Counted from the first letter of the stretch, positions 10,291 through 22,045 are shown. The stretch: DNA of 64,000 nucleotides from Sarcophilus harrisii (GCF_902635505.1 NC_045427.1:90683460-90747459); one strand, 5' to 3'. Numbers and translations: made by a program. The notes: a model not told the origin generated them from the letters alone.

Positions 10291-12385
10291 ATAAAAACAA
10301 ATTTATTCAAGACAATATATCACAAATGAGTTCTTGGGTTTTCCATCAGTTATAAACCATTTTGGAAGACAAGTGGCATATCATGTGATAATCTTACAAA
10401 GAATTAACTAGTCCTTCATATTTCCCTTAGTCCTTCCAAAATTTAGAAATGTTCAAGTAAAGGCAAATGACAGCTATAAGCACTAATTAGAGACTAAGAT
10501 TTCTGCATAGTAACTAAAATTTTTAGTGCCTAGGATAAGCACAACAAATTTATTCCCAAATTAATTTTGAAATGCAAGACGTGAAAACAATGCAAGAAGC
10601 AATAAAAACAAACTTTGTTATATGGTAGGGGAAATTGGTTTCCATCAACTATATTTTGCACCATAAAAATATTAGTATGCTATACAGTGCTATACAATCC
10701 TAATTATACTTCTTTATATATAGCTTGCAGGACTTTTTTTTGTCTATCTAGCTCTTAGCTAATGTACTCATCTGTGAAGGTAGTTTTTAATTTTTTTTTT
10801 TACTAGGTAGAAGGATGTGTCTACATTGTCTCAATTTCCTAGTCACACTGAAGTTTGTTCTAAGCTGATCTATTGCAAAGAGAATTATTTTTGGTGTTAG
10901 TTTAATGCACTAAGTGTTTTTGAGAAGATAAGATAATCATACTTATTTTACATAGGATATTTTACAGACATTTAGACAAAATGCTTTTAGCTAAATGAGA
11001 ACTGCATAGAAAATGGGTTGTTGTTGTTTTAAACAAAGTCCCCAAAGGATTACATTTTCTGCTTCTGAGGAGCATTTATTTCTATTTTATTTCTCTGTCT
11101 CCTGTAGATATTTTATTTAAAATTTGAGTCTCGATTCACAGCACTGAACATGGGCTTCAGTGAGTGCAAGAAATTAAAAATTTAAGTACTGCCAAGTGCT
11201 CTTGGAAGAAAAATGGAAGGTCAGACAAGGTGGGCTGTCTGAGCCCCTAAATGATTGAAGAGGAGGAAGGGGACTCAAGAACAAGCTGTAGCTCATGACC
11301 ACATGGGGATGCTTGAAGCAAACAACCAAAGGACAGGATGCAAGTCAAAGCAGTTAACGTGTGTTAGTGTTATTATTTGATGAAGGGTTGATTCAATCCA
11401 GGTAGGATATTGTTGAACATTTATTATTTAAAATGTATTAATGGGCTTTCAGTAGGTAGTTAGCCCATCTGCACAATGTGCTGTTTATCAATGTTAGTGT
11501 TTCTCAGTGATCTTCAGGGGGCATTGATGCCATTTATAAAAAGGTATTTTCTCTTCTGATCACATTTTAATGGGAAAAAGCAGATAACAGTAATAACTTG
11601 AAAGAGAAATATAACTTAATATTTCAAAGCCCTCAGGTCTCTGATTAGAACATTACTCTCTGCACATAATATCTTACTAAACTAAATTGATTCTTTTTCC
11701 ATATAAAAATAGCACCAAGTCTCCAAATTTTGAACAGGCAAGGGCCCTGTGAACTCCTTGAATTGCAGGCAGGAAAATAATAAATCTTATTTAATTAACA
11801 AAACAATGAGATAGGGATGAAAAACATGATGTTAAGACATAGTAAGAATTGATTGGAGCTTTGTTGTTAGCTGTAAATTTGGTGAGTAGACATAGCTTCT
11901 GAGACAGGCAACATTAATTATCCTGTTCTTATAGTACATCCCTTGTTTTTGAAGAAAAAAAAACAACACTGTAAAGAACTAGAGCCACATCTGTGGGTAC
12001 ATTCTTTGCACCAATAAAATAATTTTATCATGCTCCATTACCATGAATCCTTAAAATTTAAATCCATGAGATATAATAGGTCTACATTCATTAAATATTA
12101 TGTACCATTTTATGTGGCAATGTGAATAAAAAGGAAGTGGAAACACAATTAAAAATAAATAAATTCCGTATTGCTTTGATACTTCATAAAATTCCATGTT
12201 TCTGCTTGACTTTAACTGAATGTTGCCTTTGGAAGACCAATGACTAACAATAACATAAACACAAACAGAAAACCCAAAGGCAGTTTATCTTCATAGTATT
12301 TTTAAGCTGTCTTTAAAATATATATAACTTGATTTTCAGCTTAGCATTTCAAATGGAATTTTAAGTAGAAAAGTCAACATATATT
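10291..12385. other. Unassigned stretch, possibly containing conserved non-coding blocks
   Basis: No gene or clear repeat is seen across 2 kb. Parts of it (11040-11350 and 11440-11650) have balanced, non-repetitive composition of the kind seen in conserved non-coding elements, but conservation cannot be tested from one sequence. Confidence 0.35.
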
Positions 12386-12389
12386 AACA

Positions 12390-12545
12390 AATGTTTATTA
12401 AAGGCTTATTTTGTGTCTGGTACTGTAATTAGTACTGAAGTTAAAAAGAAAAGCACAAAGACCATCTCTACCCTCAAGGAGACTGATTTCTATTGTGAGA
12501 GAAGTTAGGTAAATAACTAAAGACATTTTATTTGTCTATAGGCTA
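12390..12545. mobile_element. Old 'tttattaag...gtactgt' repeat piece
   Basis: The order 'aaatgtttattaaaggctta', 'tgtgtctggtactgtaattagtactg', and 'accatctctaccctcaaggagactgatttct' matches a common ancient mammalian repeat fragment. I cannot name the family. Similar pieces occur near 3411, 13290, 26860 and 43590. Confidence 0.5.
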
Positions 12546-12669
12546 ATTGGAAACCAAGGCCTTACTCAATCCTTACCTGAATAACCAGTTTTATCCTGAC
12601 TCAAAAGCTTCTAATTTTATGTAGTACCTATTCTAGATGGTGGCTTTAGCAACGTAGGAATGTTTGAAG

Positions 12670-12670
<1 letters not shown>

Positions 12671-12734
<64 letters not shown>
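12671..12734. repeat. (CT)n microsatellite
   Basis: A run of about 60 bases of CT dinucleotides has only one TT interruption. One strand is all pyrimidine, so it could form non-B DNA. Confidence 0.97.
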
Positions 12735-13089
12735 TAAGAAAATGTTATAGGATTTCTTTGTTCATAATTTAAAGTTTGATTATTTTTGCTTTGATTTATT
12801 AAATATCCCTAAAAGGCAAAGTCTGAGAACTTTACCAAATGCTACTAAAGCAGATTCTTCTAGACAATCTCAGGTGAATGAAGAACAAATGGCATGATGG
12901 AAGAAAAATGGTATTGCTCTTCAGATAAAAAAAAAACATTCAGGAAATAATCAGGATTTCAGAGCACTCCAGCTATTCCTCATTGGATGGCACATAATTT
13001 CTAAAGCTTCCCTATCATGTAAAACATATCGATGACACATAATTTCATACATATGAGAACTTCTTCCATGTTTGGGGTAACAATCCTCT

Positions 13090-13240
13090 TATAGCTTATA
13101 GTCCTAAAGAGTTGCCTATGGTTCAAAGAAATTAAGTCACCCATAATCGATCATAAAGCTAATAGGAAATTGAAATGAATATTTCCTCCAAGTTCAGCCC
13201 TCTAAATATCTCATCTATATTTTATCTACTTACTGTATGA
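13090..13240 (-). mobile_element. MIR-type SINE fragment
   Basis: 'gcttatagtcctaaagagttgcc', 'caaagaaattaagtcaccc' and 'aagctaataggaaattgaaat' follow an antisense MIR in order. It is strongly diverged. Confidence 0.45.
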
Positions 13241-13612
13241 CAATTCATCCATTTATCCAATAAAAATATTTTATTTGATGAATATATGACAACCACTAAT
13301 CTAGATACTGTTGAGACAGAAAGACATATAAGAAACAGATCCCAGTAAAAAAAAAAGAGTTTAAAATCCAGTAGAGAAAATAAATTACAATAAAAGATAA
13401 GATGAAAAGCAGGATATCATTTATGAGTTCAGCAAAAGGAGAGATTTGAGTTATCATATTTTAAATTCTTTGTAAACAAAAATATTATTATAAAATAAAA
13501 TTATTATGAAAATATTAGCTTTATTGTTACTAAAATGTCATGGAGGAAGTAAGATAAGAGTAGGCCATCAAGGTTGAATAGTACTAGAAGGGACCTTAGT
13601 GATTATCTATTT

Positions 13613-13824
13613 CAGAGGTATCAAATATCCAGGTGGTCTACAACACTCCCAAGTACATCTGGAACAGATAAAAATTAATTGGAAAATATTTAACAAGACA
13701 AATAGAAATAAAATAAAACCTAGAAAATGCTCATCTATAGTTTTTTACATCAATAAGAGCCTGAATCCATATGTATGCTTTAATTCCTCACTTTCCCTGT
13801 TTCTATTTGGATTTGACACCACAA
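13613..13824 (+). mobile_element. hAT-type MITE with TIRs and likely 8-bp target duplication
   Basis: The left end cagaggtatcaaatatcc and the right end atttgacaccacaa are imperfect inverted repeats. The inside has 'acaacactcccaagtac', 'aaattaattggaaaatatttaacaa' and 'aataaaataaaacctagaaaatg', the usual body of an abundant marsupial hAT MITE. Flanks atctattt (13605-13612) and atctagtc (13825-13832) share their first five bases and fit the 8-bp hAT duplication. It has no coding capacity. Related copies lie at 30944, 48900 (reverse) and 61056. Confidence 0.75.
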
Positions 13825-14049
13825 ATCTAGTCTAACTTTCTCAAGCCCTCTGCCTCCAAATTTTCTGATCTTTCCATTTTGTCCATGGCATGAGTAATTC
13901 CTTACAGAAGAGAAAGCAGAAGAAATGTTTGGAGGACACTGAGAATTCCTTTTTGGAGAGAACAAAGAGTTACTATATAGAAAAAAACTAAAAAAGTAAC
14001 TAGCATAAATATTGTGAAAAATCTTGAATTTTAGACTACAGAGTATGGA

Positions 14050-15020
14050 ATTTACCTGTTTGTAATGGGGAGCAATTTATAGATTTTAAACAGAGTGCCT
14101 ATATTATAAAAGTAGTGTGTGAAGACTGTGAACAAAATGTACTGGGGACTATATACTTAGAAAACTATTACAATTATCAAAGCATCAAGGTATAGATTAG
14201 GGTGAGGAAGAGCATGACACAAGCAAAATTACTATGGAAGAATCAAGGGGACTTAGTTATTAATTTAGTTTATGGATTAAAAGAGAGCAATGAATTAAAG
14301 ATAACTCCAAGATTTTGAGCCTTTTTGACTTAGAGAATTGTAATATCTTTGAAAGGAATAGAAAAGTCAGGAGGAAGAATTATTTGGGGGAAAATAACAC
14401 TCTCCTTCCGGTCAATGTTGTTTCTTAATGTGGCACCCAATACTAAATTAAATTGCAACTATGCTGTTGCTATAATAAAGTACATGGTGATTATCTGGAT
14501 ACTTTAATAAAATCAAATGCATCACATTTTGACTTCTATGTTACAATAGTGACTTCTAACATCCTATTAAAACCTTCATGACTTTCTTTACTTTTTAGAA
14601 TTCAAATTAATTTCTCTGGAGCAATGCCTACTTCAACTCTTCCTAGGGAAAAGAATCCTTTGACACTAACTTTAAAATTTTACATTTATCACAAATAAAT
14701 TTCATCTTATTAGAAGTAGTCCATAATTCTGTTTGTCAAGATCTATTTGGATGTTGAATTTGTCATCCAACATAATAGATAATGAGTTCTGTTTTAGTCA
14801 TATCAAAATTGAGACATTACTAGCACATCAATTTTAAACTGCTTCATAAGCAGATGGAAATAAAAAAAAAGAATCATTTACATGTAAATAATAGTTGAAG
14901 CTGTGGGTATGGCTAAAACATTCAAAGGGCAGAAAGTAAAAAAGAAGAAATCTAGTAAACCTTAGAGATTGACCTCAAAAGGGCAAATCAAAGGAGAAGT
15001 AGCATAAAATCTATAATATG
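14050..15020 (-). mobile_element. Antisense L2 copy, split by another old repeat
   Basis: In reverse orientation the L2 ORF2 pattern is seen: 'aattaaagataactccaagattttgagcc', 'ataatgagttctgttttagtcatatcaaaattgagac', 'aataatagttgaagctgtgggtatggct' and 'ttcaaagggcagaaagtaaa'. The two halves (to about 14400 and from about 14785) are adjacent in L2 but are separated here by about 385 bases of other sequence. Confidence 0.55.
14405..14785. mobile_element. CR1/L3-like insert within L2
   Basis: 'aaattttacatttatcacaaataaatttcatcttattagaag' followed by 'tctgtttgtcaagatctatttggatgttgaatttgtcatccaac' matches an old CR1/L3-type sequence. It sits between two L2 halves. The boundaries are approximate. Confidence 0.4.
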
Positions 15021-15074
15021 TGAGTAGAATTTACATCTTAGATTATTAAGGGAACACATCACAAAAGTGGACAT

Positions 15075-15285
15075 GTATTTTAATATTTTTAATGATAATA
15101 ACATTTCAATAATAGCTATAAATTATATGTCCATGATGTAAGTGCTATTATTAATTCCATTTTACAGTTGAGAAAAAGGAGGCTGAGAAAGACTAACTGA
15201 TTTATCAAGAATCACATAACTAGTAAGTGTCTGAGTCAATATTGAATACAATTCTTCCTAAATCCAAGCCAAGAACTCTATATTG
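15075..15285 (-). mobile_element. MIR-type SINE
   Basis: On the plus strand: 'ataatagctataaatt', 'ccattttacagttgagaaaaaggaggctgagaaagactaactgattt', 'aatcacataactagtaagtgtctgag'. These are the antisense core and head of a MIR SINE, with the tRNA-like head at the right. Confidence 0.7.
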
Positions 15286-15329
15286 AACTAGACTTGCACA
15301 TATATTCTCTCAATCTTATCCTCAGTTGA

Positions 15330-15415
15330 AAGAGCCTCACGGATCATCTTGTCCAAGCTCTATCAAAACAAGAATCCTTTCTATGCTCTCCAACATGAGA
15401 ACTTTTGAAAATCTG
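15330..15415. mobile_element. CR1/L3-like 3' fragment
   Basis: 'agagcctcacggatcatcttgtccaagctctatc' then 'aagaatcctttctatgctctccaac' resembles the 'gaccttagagatcatctagtccaac...caagaatcccctctac' series of old CR1/L3 copies. Confidence 0.4.
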
Positions 15416-15619
15416 AATCACAGAAGTTCCCAAATATGACCTTAGGGTTCTCTTAAGTGCAGTCTCCAGTGCCTTTACCAGGTTAGCCACTTTTCTATTA
15501 ATGTCATGTAATTTTCTTAAAAACAGAATATAAAAATAAAAACAATAATTTAATATAATCTGATCAGGGAATATGATTGATTACTTTCCTTGTTCTACAC
15601 ACTCTGTATTTTTTTCCAT

Positions 15620-17870
15620 TTTTGGAAATTATTTTATTTTATTTTAATATACATTTTTTATGAATCAAGAGAGAGAAAAATCAGAAGAAAAGGGGAAAAA
15701 AAAGAAAAAAGAAGTGAACATAGCATGTGTTGATTTACATTCAATCTCCATAGGTTTGTTTTTTTCCCGATGCAGATGGCATTTTCTATCCAAAGTCTAT
15801 TGAAATTGCCTTGGATCACTGAACCACTAAGAAGAATCAAGTCTTTCATAATTGATCATTGCGCATTCTTGCTGTTATTGTGTACAATTATTACTGGTTC
15901 TGCTTGTTTTGCTCAACATCAGTTCCTGTAAATCTCTCCAGGCCTTTTTAAAAGCAGATTGTTCGTCATTTCCTATATAACAATAATATTCCATTGCTTT
16001 CATATACCACAACTTATTCAGCATTCCCTAATTAATGGGCATCTACTCATTTTCCAATTCTTTGCTACCTTAAAAAGAACTCCTACAAACATTTTTGCAC
16101 ATCTGGGCCCTTTTCCCTCCTTTATGATTTCCTTGGGATACAGACCCAGTAGTGACACTGCTAGGCCAAAGCGCATACACAGTTTTATAGCCCTTTGAGC
16201 ATAATTCCAAATTGTTCTCCAGAACAAATGGATCATTTCACAACTCCATCAAAAATTAATTAGTGTCCCAGTTTTCCTACATTTCCTCCAACACTTATCA
16301 TTATTTTTTCCTGTCATTTTAGCCAATCTCAGAAGAATGAGGTGATACCTCAGAGTTGTTTTAATTTGTATTTCTCTATCATTAGTGATTTGGAGCATTT
16401 TTTCATATAACTATAGATGACTTTAATTTCATCATCTAAAATTTTTTTGTTCATATCCTTTGATCATTTATCAACTGGGGAATGACTTGTATTCATATAA
16501 ATTTGAAATGGTTCTTTATATATTTTAGAAATGAGACCTTTCTCAGAAACACTGGCTATAAAAATTTTTCCCCCAGCTTTGTACTTCCCTTTTCATCTTG
16601 TTTCTGTTGGTTTTGTTTATGCAAAACTTTTTTTTAATTTAATGTAATCAAAGTTGTCCATTTTGCCTTTCATAATGTTCTCTAATTCTTCTTTAACCAT
16701 AAATTCCTCCCTTCTCCAAATATCTGATAGGTAAACTATCTTTTGCTCTCCTAATTTGCTTATAGTATTATCCTTTATGCCCAAACTATATATTCATTTT
16801 GACCTTATTATGCTATGGGGCAGGGGTCTTCAAACTACGGCCAGATGCAGCAGCTGAGGACGTTTATCTCCCTCAATCAGGGGTATGAAGTTTCTTTATT
16901 TAAAGGCCCACAAAACAAAGTTTTTGTTTTTGCTATAGTCTGGCCCTCCAACAGTCTGAGGGACAGTAAACTGGCCCCCTATTTAAAAAGCTTGAGGACC
17001 CCTGCATGGGGTATGAGATGTAGATTTATGCTAAGTTTCTGACATATTATTTTCCAGTTTTTCTAGCAATTTTTGTCAAATAGTGAGTTCTTATCCCAGA
17101 TGCTGAAGTTTGGGGGTTTATCAAACACTAGATTACTATAATAATTGATTATCATGTCATGTTTCTCTAACCTATTCCACTGATCCAACACTATTTCTTA
17201 GCCAATACTAAATGGTTTTGATGACTGCTTCTTTATAATATTATTTTAGGTATGGTACTTCTGAGCTACCATCCTCTGTATTTTTCATTAATTCCCTTGA
17301 TATTTTTAACCTTTTGTTCTTCCAGATGAATTTTGTTCTTATTTTTTTTCTAGCTCTATAAAATCTTTTTGGCAGTTTGATTGTTATGGCACTGAACAAG
17401 TAGACCAATTTAAGAAGAATTATCATTTTTATTATATTAGCTTGGCCTATCCATGAGCAATTGATTTTTCTGCTTGTTTAGTTCTGACTTTATTTTTTGT
17501 GAGAAGGATTTTGTAATTGTGTTTATATAGTTCCTGGGTTTGTCTTGGCAGATAGACACCCAAATATTTTATTTTATATACAGTTATTTTAAATGTAATT
17601 TCTCTATCTCTTGCTGCTAGGCTTTATCAGTAATATATAGAAATACTCATAATACATTAAGTGTTTATTTTATATTCTGCAATTTTCCTAAAGTTATTAA
17701 TTGTTTTAAGTAGGTTTTAGGATGATTTCATTCTTACTTTTTTTTATTGAAGTCTAAGTTTAGGTTAGATGACTTGAATTCTCTAAAGGTAAGTATCATA
17801 TTTATCTTGGGCTTCAAATTCCTCTTATCTACTGTTCATCTGTAGTCAGCAAGCTAAATTTTAGGTATCC
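15620..17870 (-). mobile_element. L1 LINE, 3' half, antisense, with a nested hAT
   Basis: About 2.2 kb of L1 in reverse complement: the 3' UTR (15640-15900), the ORF2 end (plus strand shows 'aatgggcatctactcattttccaattc' near 16035 and 'cccagttttcctacatttcctccaac' near 16268), then deeper ORF2 sequence through 17100-17780. The ORF2 frame is broken in many places. The 5' part is missing, as usual for truncated L1 insertions. A hAT element is inserted at 16821-17004, so the L1 is older than that hAT. The left end is AT-rich without a clean tail. Confidence 0.9.
16821..17004 (+). mobile_element. hAT (Charlie-like) MITE nested in L1
   Basis: The element starts caggggtcttcaaactacgg and ends cttgaggacccctg, giving clear terminal inverted repeats. 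The interior shows 'gctgaggacgtttatctccctc', 'tatttaaaggcccacaaaacaaag' and 'tctggccctccaacagtctgagggacag'. It is 184 bp and non-coding. The left flank ctatgggg and the right flank catgggg fit an 8-bp target duplication with one base lost. Removing it joins the L1 as 'gctatgggg|tatgagatgtag', which fits the L1 pattern. It resembles the OposCharlie-type hAT MITEs of marsupials; that family name is inferred. Confidence 0.88.
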
Positions 17871-17944
17871 TCCTTGTGTGGGGAAAAAAAGAAAACAAGT
17901 GATTCATCTTTTTTTCTCTTTTCTGTTATCATAATGCCAACTGT

Positions 17945-18185
17945 ACCTATTAGCAATTCTGTTGTGTCTTGTCTGTCTCTCTTTCTCTGTCTCTGTGTTT
18001 CTGTGTCTACCTTTCTCTATCTCTCTGTCTTTGTGTGTCTCTGTGTCTTTTCTCTGTCTCTGTCTCTCTGTCTGTGTTTCTTTCTTTGTCACCCTGTCTG
18101 TCTGTCTCTCTCTCTCCCTATCTCCCTGTATCTCTGTTTCTCTATCTCTGTCTCTGTCTCTCTCTGTTTCTCTCTTCCCCTTATC
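17945..18185. repeat. Pyrimidine-rich TCTG/TCTC low-complexity tract
   Basis: About 240 bases consist almost only of interspersed TCTC, TCTG, TTTC and TGTG units. It keeps several frames open on both strands by chance (Leu/Ser/Cys/Val on one, Arg/Glu/Thr on the other), which are not genes. Confidence 0.95.
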
Positions 18186-18604
18186 CTCCTCTTTCTCTGG
18201 CATTGTCTGAAAAGTCCAACAAAAAGTTATTCTTCCTAGAATGAGCTCACTCTGGGTTTTAACTACTCTGTTTATAGAACCATATTATTTTTACTTTCAA
18301 CTCTCTTTACCTGCTATTGTTTACATTTTCCATAGATTTGTTTTTAAAAATTTAAAATAGACAATTGATTATCTTTTTTATATACCTCTAGACAGTTTCT
18401 CCTTCACCTGTTAGTAATGTATTGTTCCCATCTGGTTCATTTCTGAGAGCTTCCAGCCAATAGAGCTGACTTCAATTATATAATTTCAGTCGAAGAGATC
18501 CTGGCAATACTTTCTTTCAGAAATTGGAGATGAATCTACAATTTTATTTTCATCAGGGATTTCTGGGTAAGGAAATTGTATAAATGCAGGCCAATATCTT
18601 CTCT

Positions 18605-18725
18605 ATAACTTATAGTCTTGGACAATTGCCTGAAACTCTGAGGGTTTAAGTGCCTAGCCCAAGATCACACAGCCAGCATGAATCAAAGATGGATTTGAAA
18701 ACAAATCTTCCTGGTCATCTGGTCA
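18605..18725 (-). mobile_element. MIR-type SINE fragment
   Basis: 'cttatagtcttggacaattgcctgaaactctgagggtttaagtgcc', 'cccaagatcacacagccagcatg' and 'ttgaaaacaaatcttcctgg' are the antisense core and head of a MIR-like SINE. Confidence 0.7.
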
Positions 18726-19570
18726 GCTTTTTAATTACTATGGCAAGAAAGCTGCCTCTTGTTTTCTATGAGCTTTCCAAAATTGTTCTCCCACAATTTC
18801 AAATACTTTTCATACTATTCTCATGTGCTTTTTTATATCATAAATTTATAGGAGCTGAGGGTATTTCTTTATTAATCTACCCCTCCTTGTTAGTGAGAGT
18901 CAGAGAATATTATTTCCATACCTCACTTTCTCAAACTATTGAAAAATGAAGTGATTATTAAATCAAGAATTATGACCTACTTTACTACTGAATAAAACTA
19001 ATCCCCCCTTAGTTTACCTTTTCTCTTAATTGTTCTTTCACTGTAAATTCTACTGCCATCATCCTGGTTCATCACATAGGATTCAAATTAAATTGTTTAT
19101 CCTTCTTATCACACATCCATATGTTCTACTCTCAACCCTTCAAATGCTGCATTTTACTTCCATAAATACTCTTGATCTGGTTAACTATTTCATGTAGTTC
19201 CCATCTTTACAATACCTAACCAATTAACTTCCTTGCTTCTTAAAGATTTTAACCCTTTTATCTCTGTGATTTTTGCCCTGGGAGCCAACTGTTCTTAATG
19301 ATATTTGTCTCATCTGGCCCACTATTTCAAACCTAGACTTCATGGAATTCTATATTCCCTCTCCATTTTCACTACAATCTCTTCTACCATGTGATTTCAT
19401 TTAAGTAGCCTTTCCTCTAACCTTTTAGAATCAAGATCAAACAAAATCTTCAGTTAGTCCAGGAATGTATGTGTCAGTCAATTACTCTAAGACAATTAAC
19501 AATCATCCTCTTAACATCAGAAAGTGATATTTCTTGGCTACTATCTCCCCATGTATTCTATCTTCCCAGC
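18726..19570. other. Unassigned stretch, possibly decayed L2 in part
   Basis: No gene seen. Parts near 19020-19170 and 19370-19440 loosely recall L2 ORF2 wording, but too weakly to call. Confidence 0.3.
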
Positions 19571-19574
19571 TCTG

Positions 19575-19800
19575 ACTTGTTAGATGTTATAGTTGATAAA
19601 GTACTAAGCTTGGTTTCAAAAGATCTGAGTTCAACTTCTAACTCAGACATTTACTGGCTGTGTGATCCTCCACAAGTCACAAACTCACCATAAAATAGAT
19701 ATAATATCATCTATCTTCTAGGGTTGACATGAGATTCATAGAAAATAATTCTGTAACATGCTTATCACATCACAAGCACACAATAGGCATTTAATAAATC
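19575..19800 (+). mobile_element. MIR/CORE-type SINE, near full length
   Basis: Head and body are in sense order: 'gttgataaagtactaagc', 'gatctgagttcaacttctaactcagacatttactggctgtgtgatcctccacaagtcac' and the tail 'gggttgacatgagattcatag...ataggcatttaataaatc'. The B-box-like 'gagttcaactt' is visible. Confidence 0.75.
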
Positions 19801-19811
19801 AATCTATTCTT

Positions 19812-19925
19812 CCTTCTTCCTTTTCTATTAAAATGTAAGTTTTATTAGGGTTAAAATTGTTTTTATATCTCTAGTACTCAGCAAAGTACTTAGTTGACAC
19901 TAAATATTAAATAAATGCATTTTCA
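19812..19925 (+). mobile_element. L2 3'-tail remnant
   Basis: 'aaaatgtaagttttattagggttaaaattg', 'tatatctctagtactcagcaaagtacttagttgacac' and 'ttaaataaatgc' give the L2 tail in order. Confidence 0.6.
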
Positions 19926-20699
19926 TTAATTTATTCATTTTCAGCCTACTTCTTTTTCACAGAATACACAAATTTCACAAGAATGCAGATAAAAGTTTTA
20001 TCTATATTTTCTTGAGTCTATAATTAAAATTTCAGAGGTCAAGGCATTTGTCTGTAGTGACACAGTAAATGGGAGAGAAGTTTCAGACATCCATTTCAAT
20101 GTTGACATATAAACTACATTTTTGAGTAAAATAAGGGGAGCTGTAGACAAAAAGCACAAGAAGGTAGGTGGTAAGGAAGCATCAGTGACTTGGACTACTA
20201 GTTCAAAAATTTCCCAAGTAAATGGAGGAGGAAAAAAGCTGCTAATTAGATAGTACATAAATTGAATGTATCTTCCAAAGATAATATAGCTTTAAAAGTA
20301 GAAAAGAGTTAGTGAGACTGAAAATACTGTAGTAGATATGATAGAAAGAATAGTCAAGGAAAAAAGGATCAGAGGATTTAGAACAGAGTCAATTTCAACA
20401 TACATTTATTAAACATCTTTCCTGTAAAAGTCACTGGCTAGTTGCTCAGTATTCTTGTGTATCTGTGTATGTAAATATAAAATGACATGATATATTGCAT
20501 ATAACAAGTTTTAGGTAAATGTTATTTGTTGTTATAATCACCATCATCTTTATTAAAGAAGTTCTTCAAAGGTGAAAAACATGGCAACATATCAAATTAA
20601 GAGATCAGCATTACAGTGATGTGAACCTAGATATCTGTAAGAATGGTGGTACCAAAAAGAAAAAAGAGACATACACTCACATACATACTCACACACATA

Positions 20700-21310
20700 T
20701 AAATGAATGTCAAGGAGAAAAAGATCCCATGTATCTTAAAATATTTAAAGCAGTACTTTTAAAAGCAGAAACAAAGAACTGGAAACAAAGTAGATATCCA
20801 AAATGATTGAATGTGGCTAAACTAATTCTAAAATAAGAATATAATAGTAATATAATGGTAATAATAATAATAATAAAATATTATGCTGTCATAAGAAATT
20901 ATGAATCTGAATAATATAGAAAAACATGGGAAGGCTTACATAAGTTGAAGTACAGTAAGCAGAACCAGATATACAATAAAGAAGATGATTAAAACTATGA
21001 AAATGTAAACAATAACAGCAACCTCAAAACTGTGTGATTGTAAATATCAATCTTGGCCCCAGAGAAAAAGTGAAAAAAATCGATCCCCTTCCCTTCATTA
21101 CAGAAGTAGGGAACAATGAGACTGCAACATTGCATATATCATCAAACTCATTTGCTGTGTTGATTAGATTTGCTGAGCTGCTTTTTTTCTCTTCTTTTTA
21201 TTATTCTTTTTTCAATAGGTGATTTTGAAAAGAAGAATGGGGAAGGACATATTTAGAAAAGTATATAATGTAGAAACTAAAGATATCAAAATTTTTAAGA
21301 TAAGCAAATA
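20700..21310 (+). mobile_element. Old L1 3' end
   Basis: ORF2-end wording is visible ('aaagaactggaaacaaagtagatatcc', 'aagcagaaccagatatacaa', 'aacaataacagcaacctc'), followed by a 3' UTR series 'ttggccccagagaaaaagtg', 'attgcatatatcatc' and 'gatttgctgagctgcttttttt'. It belongs to an older 3'-UTR type than the copies near 24 and 59 kb. Confidence 0.65.
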
Positions 21311-21369
21311 AATAAGGAAGTCAATAGGAAGGACATATTGTTGTTTATTTTTGCAGGGCATTCAAAAAC

Positions 21370-21590
21370 ATTAAGTTTAAGGTGGCAGTGGAATATTGAG
21401 TTGGAAGGGGACAGGAGGCTGTTGGAAATCCAGGACTGGCATAAAAGGAGAGATCAGGGTTGGAAATATTAATTTATATGTCATCTATATAAAAGCTATA
21501 ATTGAATTGTATAAAATCATCAAGGGAGAGTATAGTAATAAAAGAAGACTCTTGTGATGTGAAACTATCCCTCTTAGAGAATGGTAAGAA
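21370..21590 (-). mobile_element. Antisense L2 fragment
   Basis: 'aggctgttggaaatccaggactggc', 'agagatcagggttggaaatattaatttatatgtcatctatataaaagctataattgaa' and 'atcatcaagggagagtatag' follow the antisense L2 ORF2 order. Confidence 0.5.
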
Positions 21591-22040
21591 GTCAATGAAT
21601 TGACAAGGGGGATAAATATGGTTTTGTCAAAGATAAAGAAGAAGGTAAAGGAAGAAAATATTATGAAATATAAGGAGAAAAAGCATATAGAGAAAAAGGA
21701 TTAATCAACACACATACATAAAATTCCAAGCTAATTGAACACCAAAGGGCTATTAAACAATCCAAAAACAGAAAAGGAAACTGAACAAGTTATAATGAAA
21801 CTTTCTTTAAAAGGAGGAAAAAAAAAACAATCCTTGTCCAGTTGCATTTAAAGTAAAAAATTAGTATGTACACACTATACAAATTATTCTTAAGAATTAA
21901 GAAAAGAGCAATTTACCAAATGCTTTTTAATAAAAATATATTTCTAATGTTTAAACAAAAGTTGGATAAAACAAAGAAGGAAAATATTGTAAACCAATAT
22001 TGTAAATGATGCAGCTGCAAATAAAATCTTGGTGAAAAGA

Positions 22041-22045
<5 letters not shown>

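Noticed and set aside
17904-18203. Arg/Glu/Thr-rich 99-codon minus-strand open frame
   Set aside because: It is the antisense reading of a TCTC/TCTG low-complexity tract. Parallel Leu/Ser frames are open on the other strand, which is the mark of simple repeats rather than a gene.
20670-20702. CA-rich microsatellite in L1 neighbourhood
   Set aside because: Only a few interrupted CA/CATA units (acacatacatac-type); too short and impure to list as a separate repeat.
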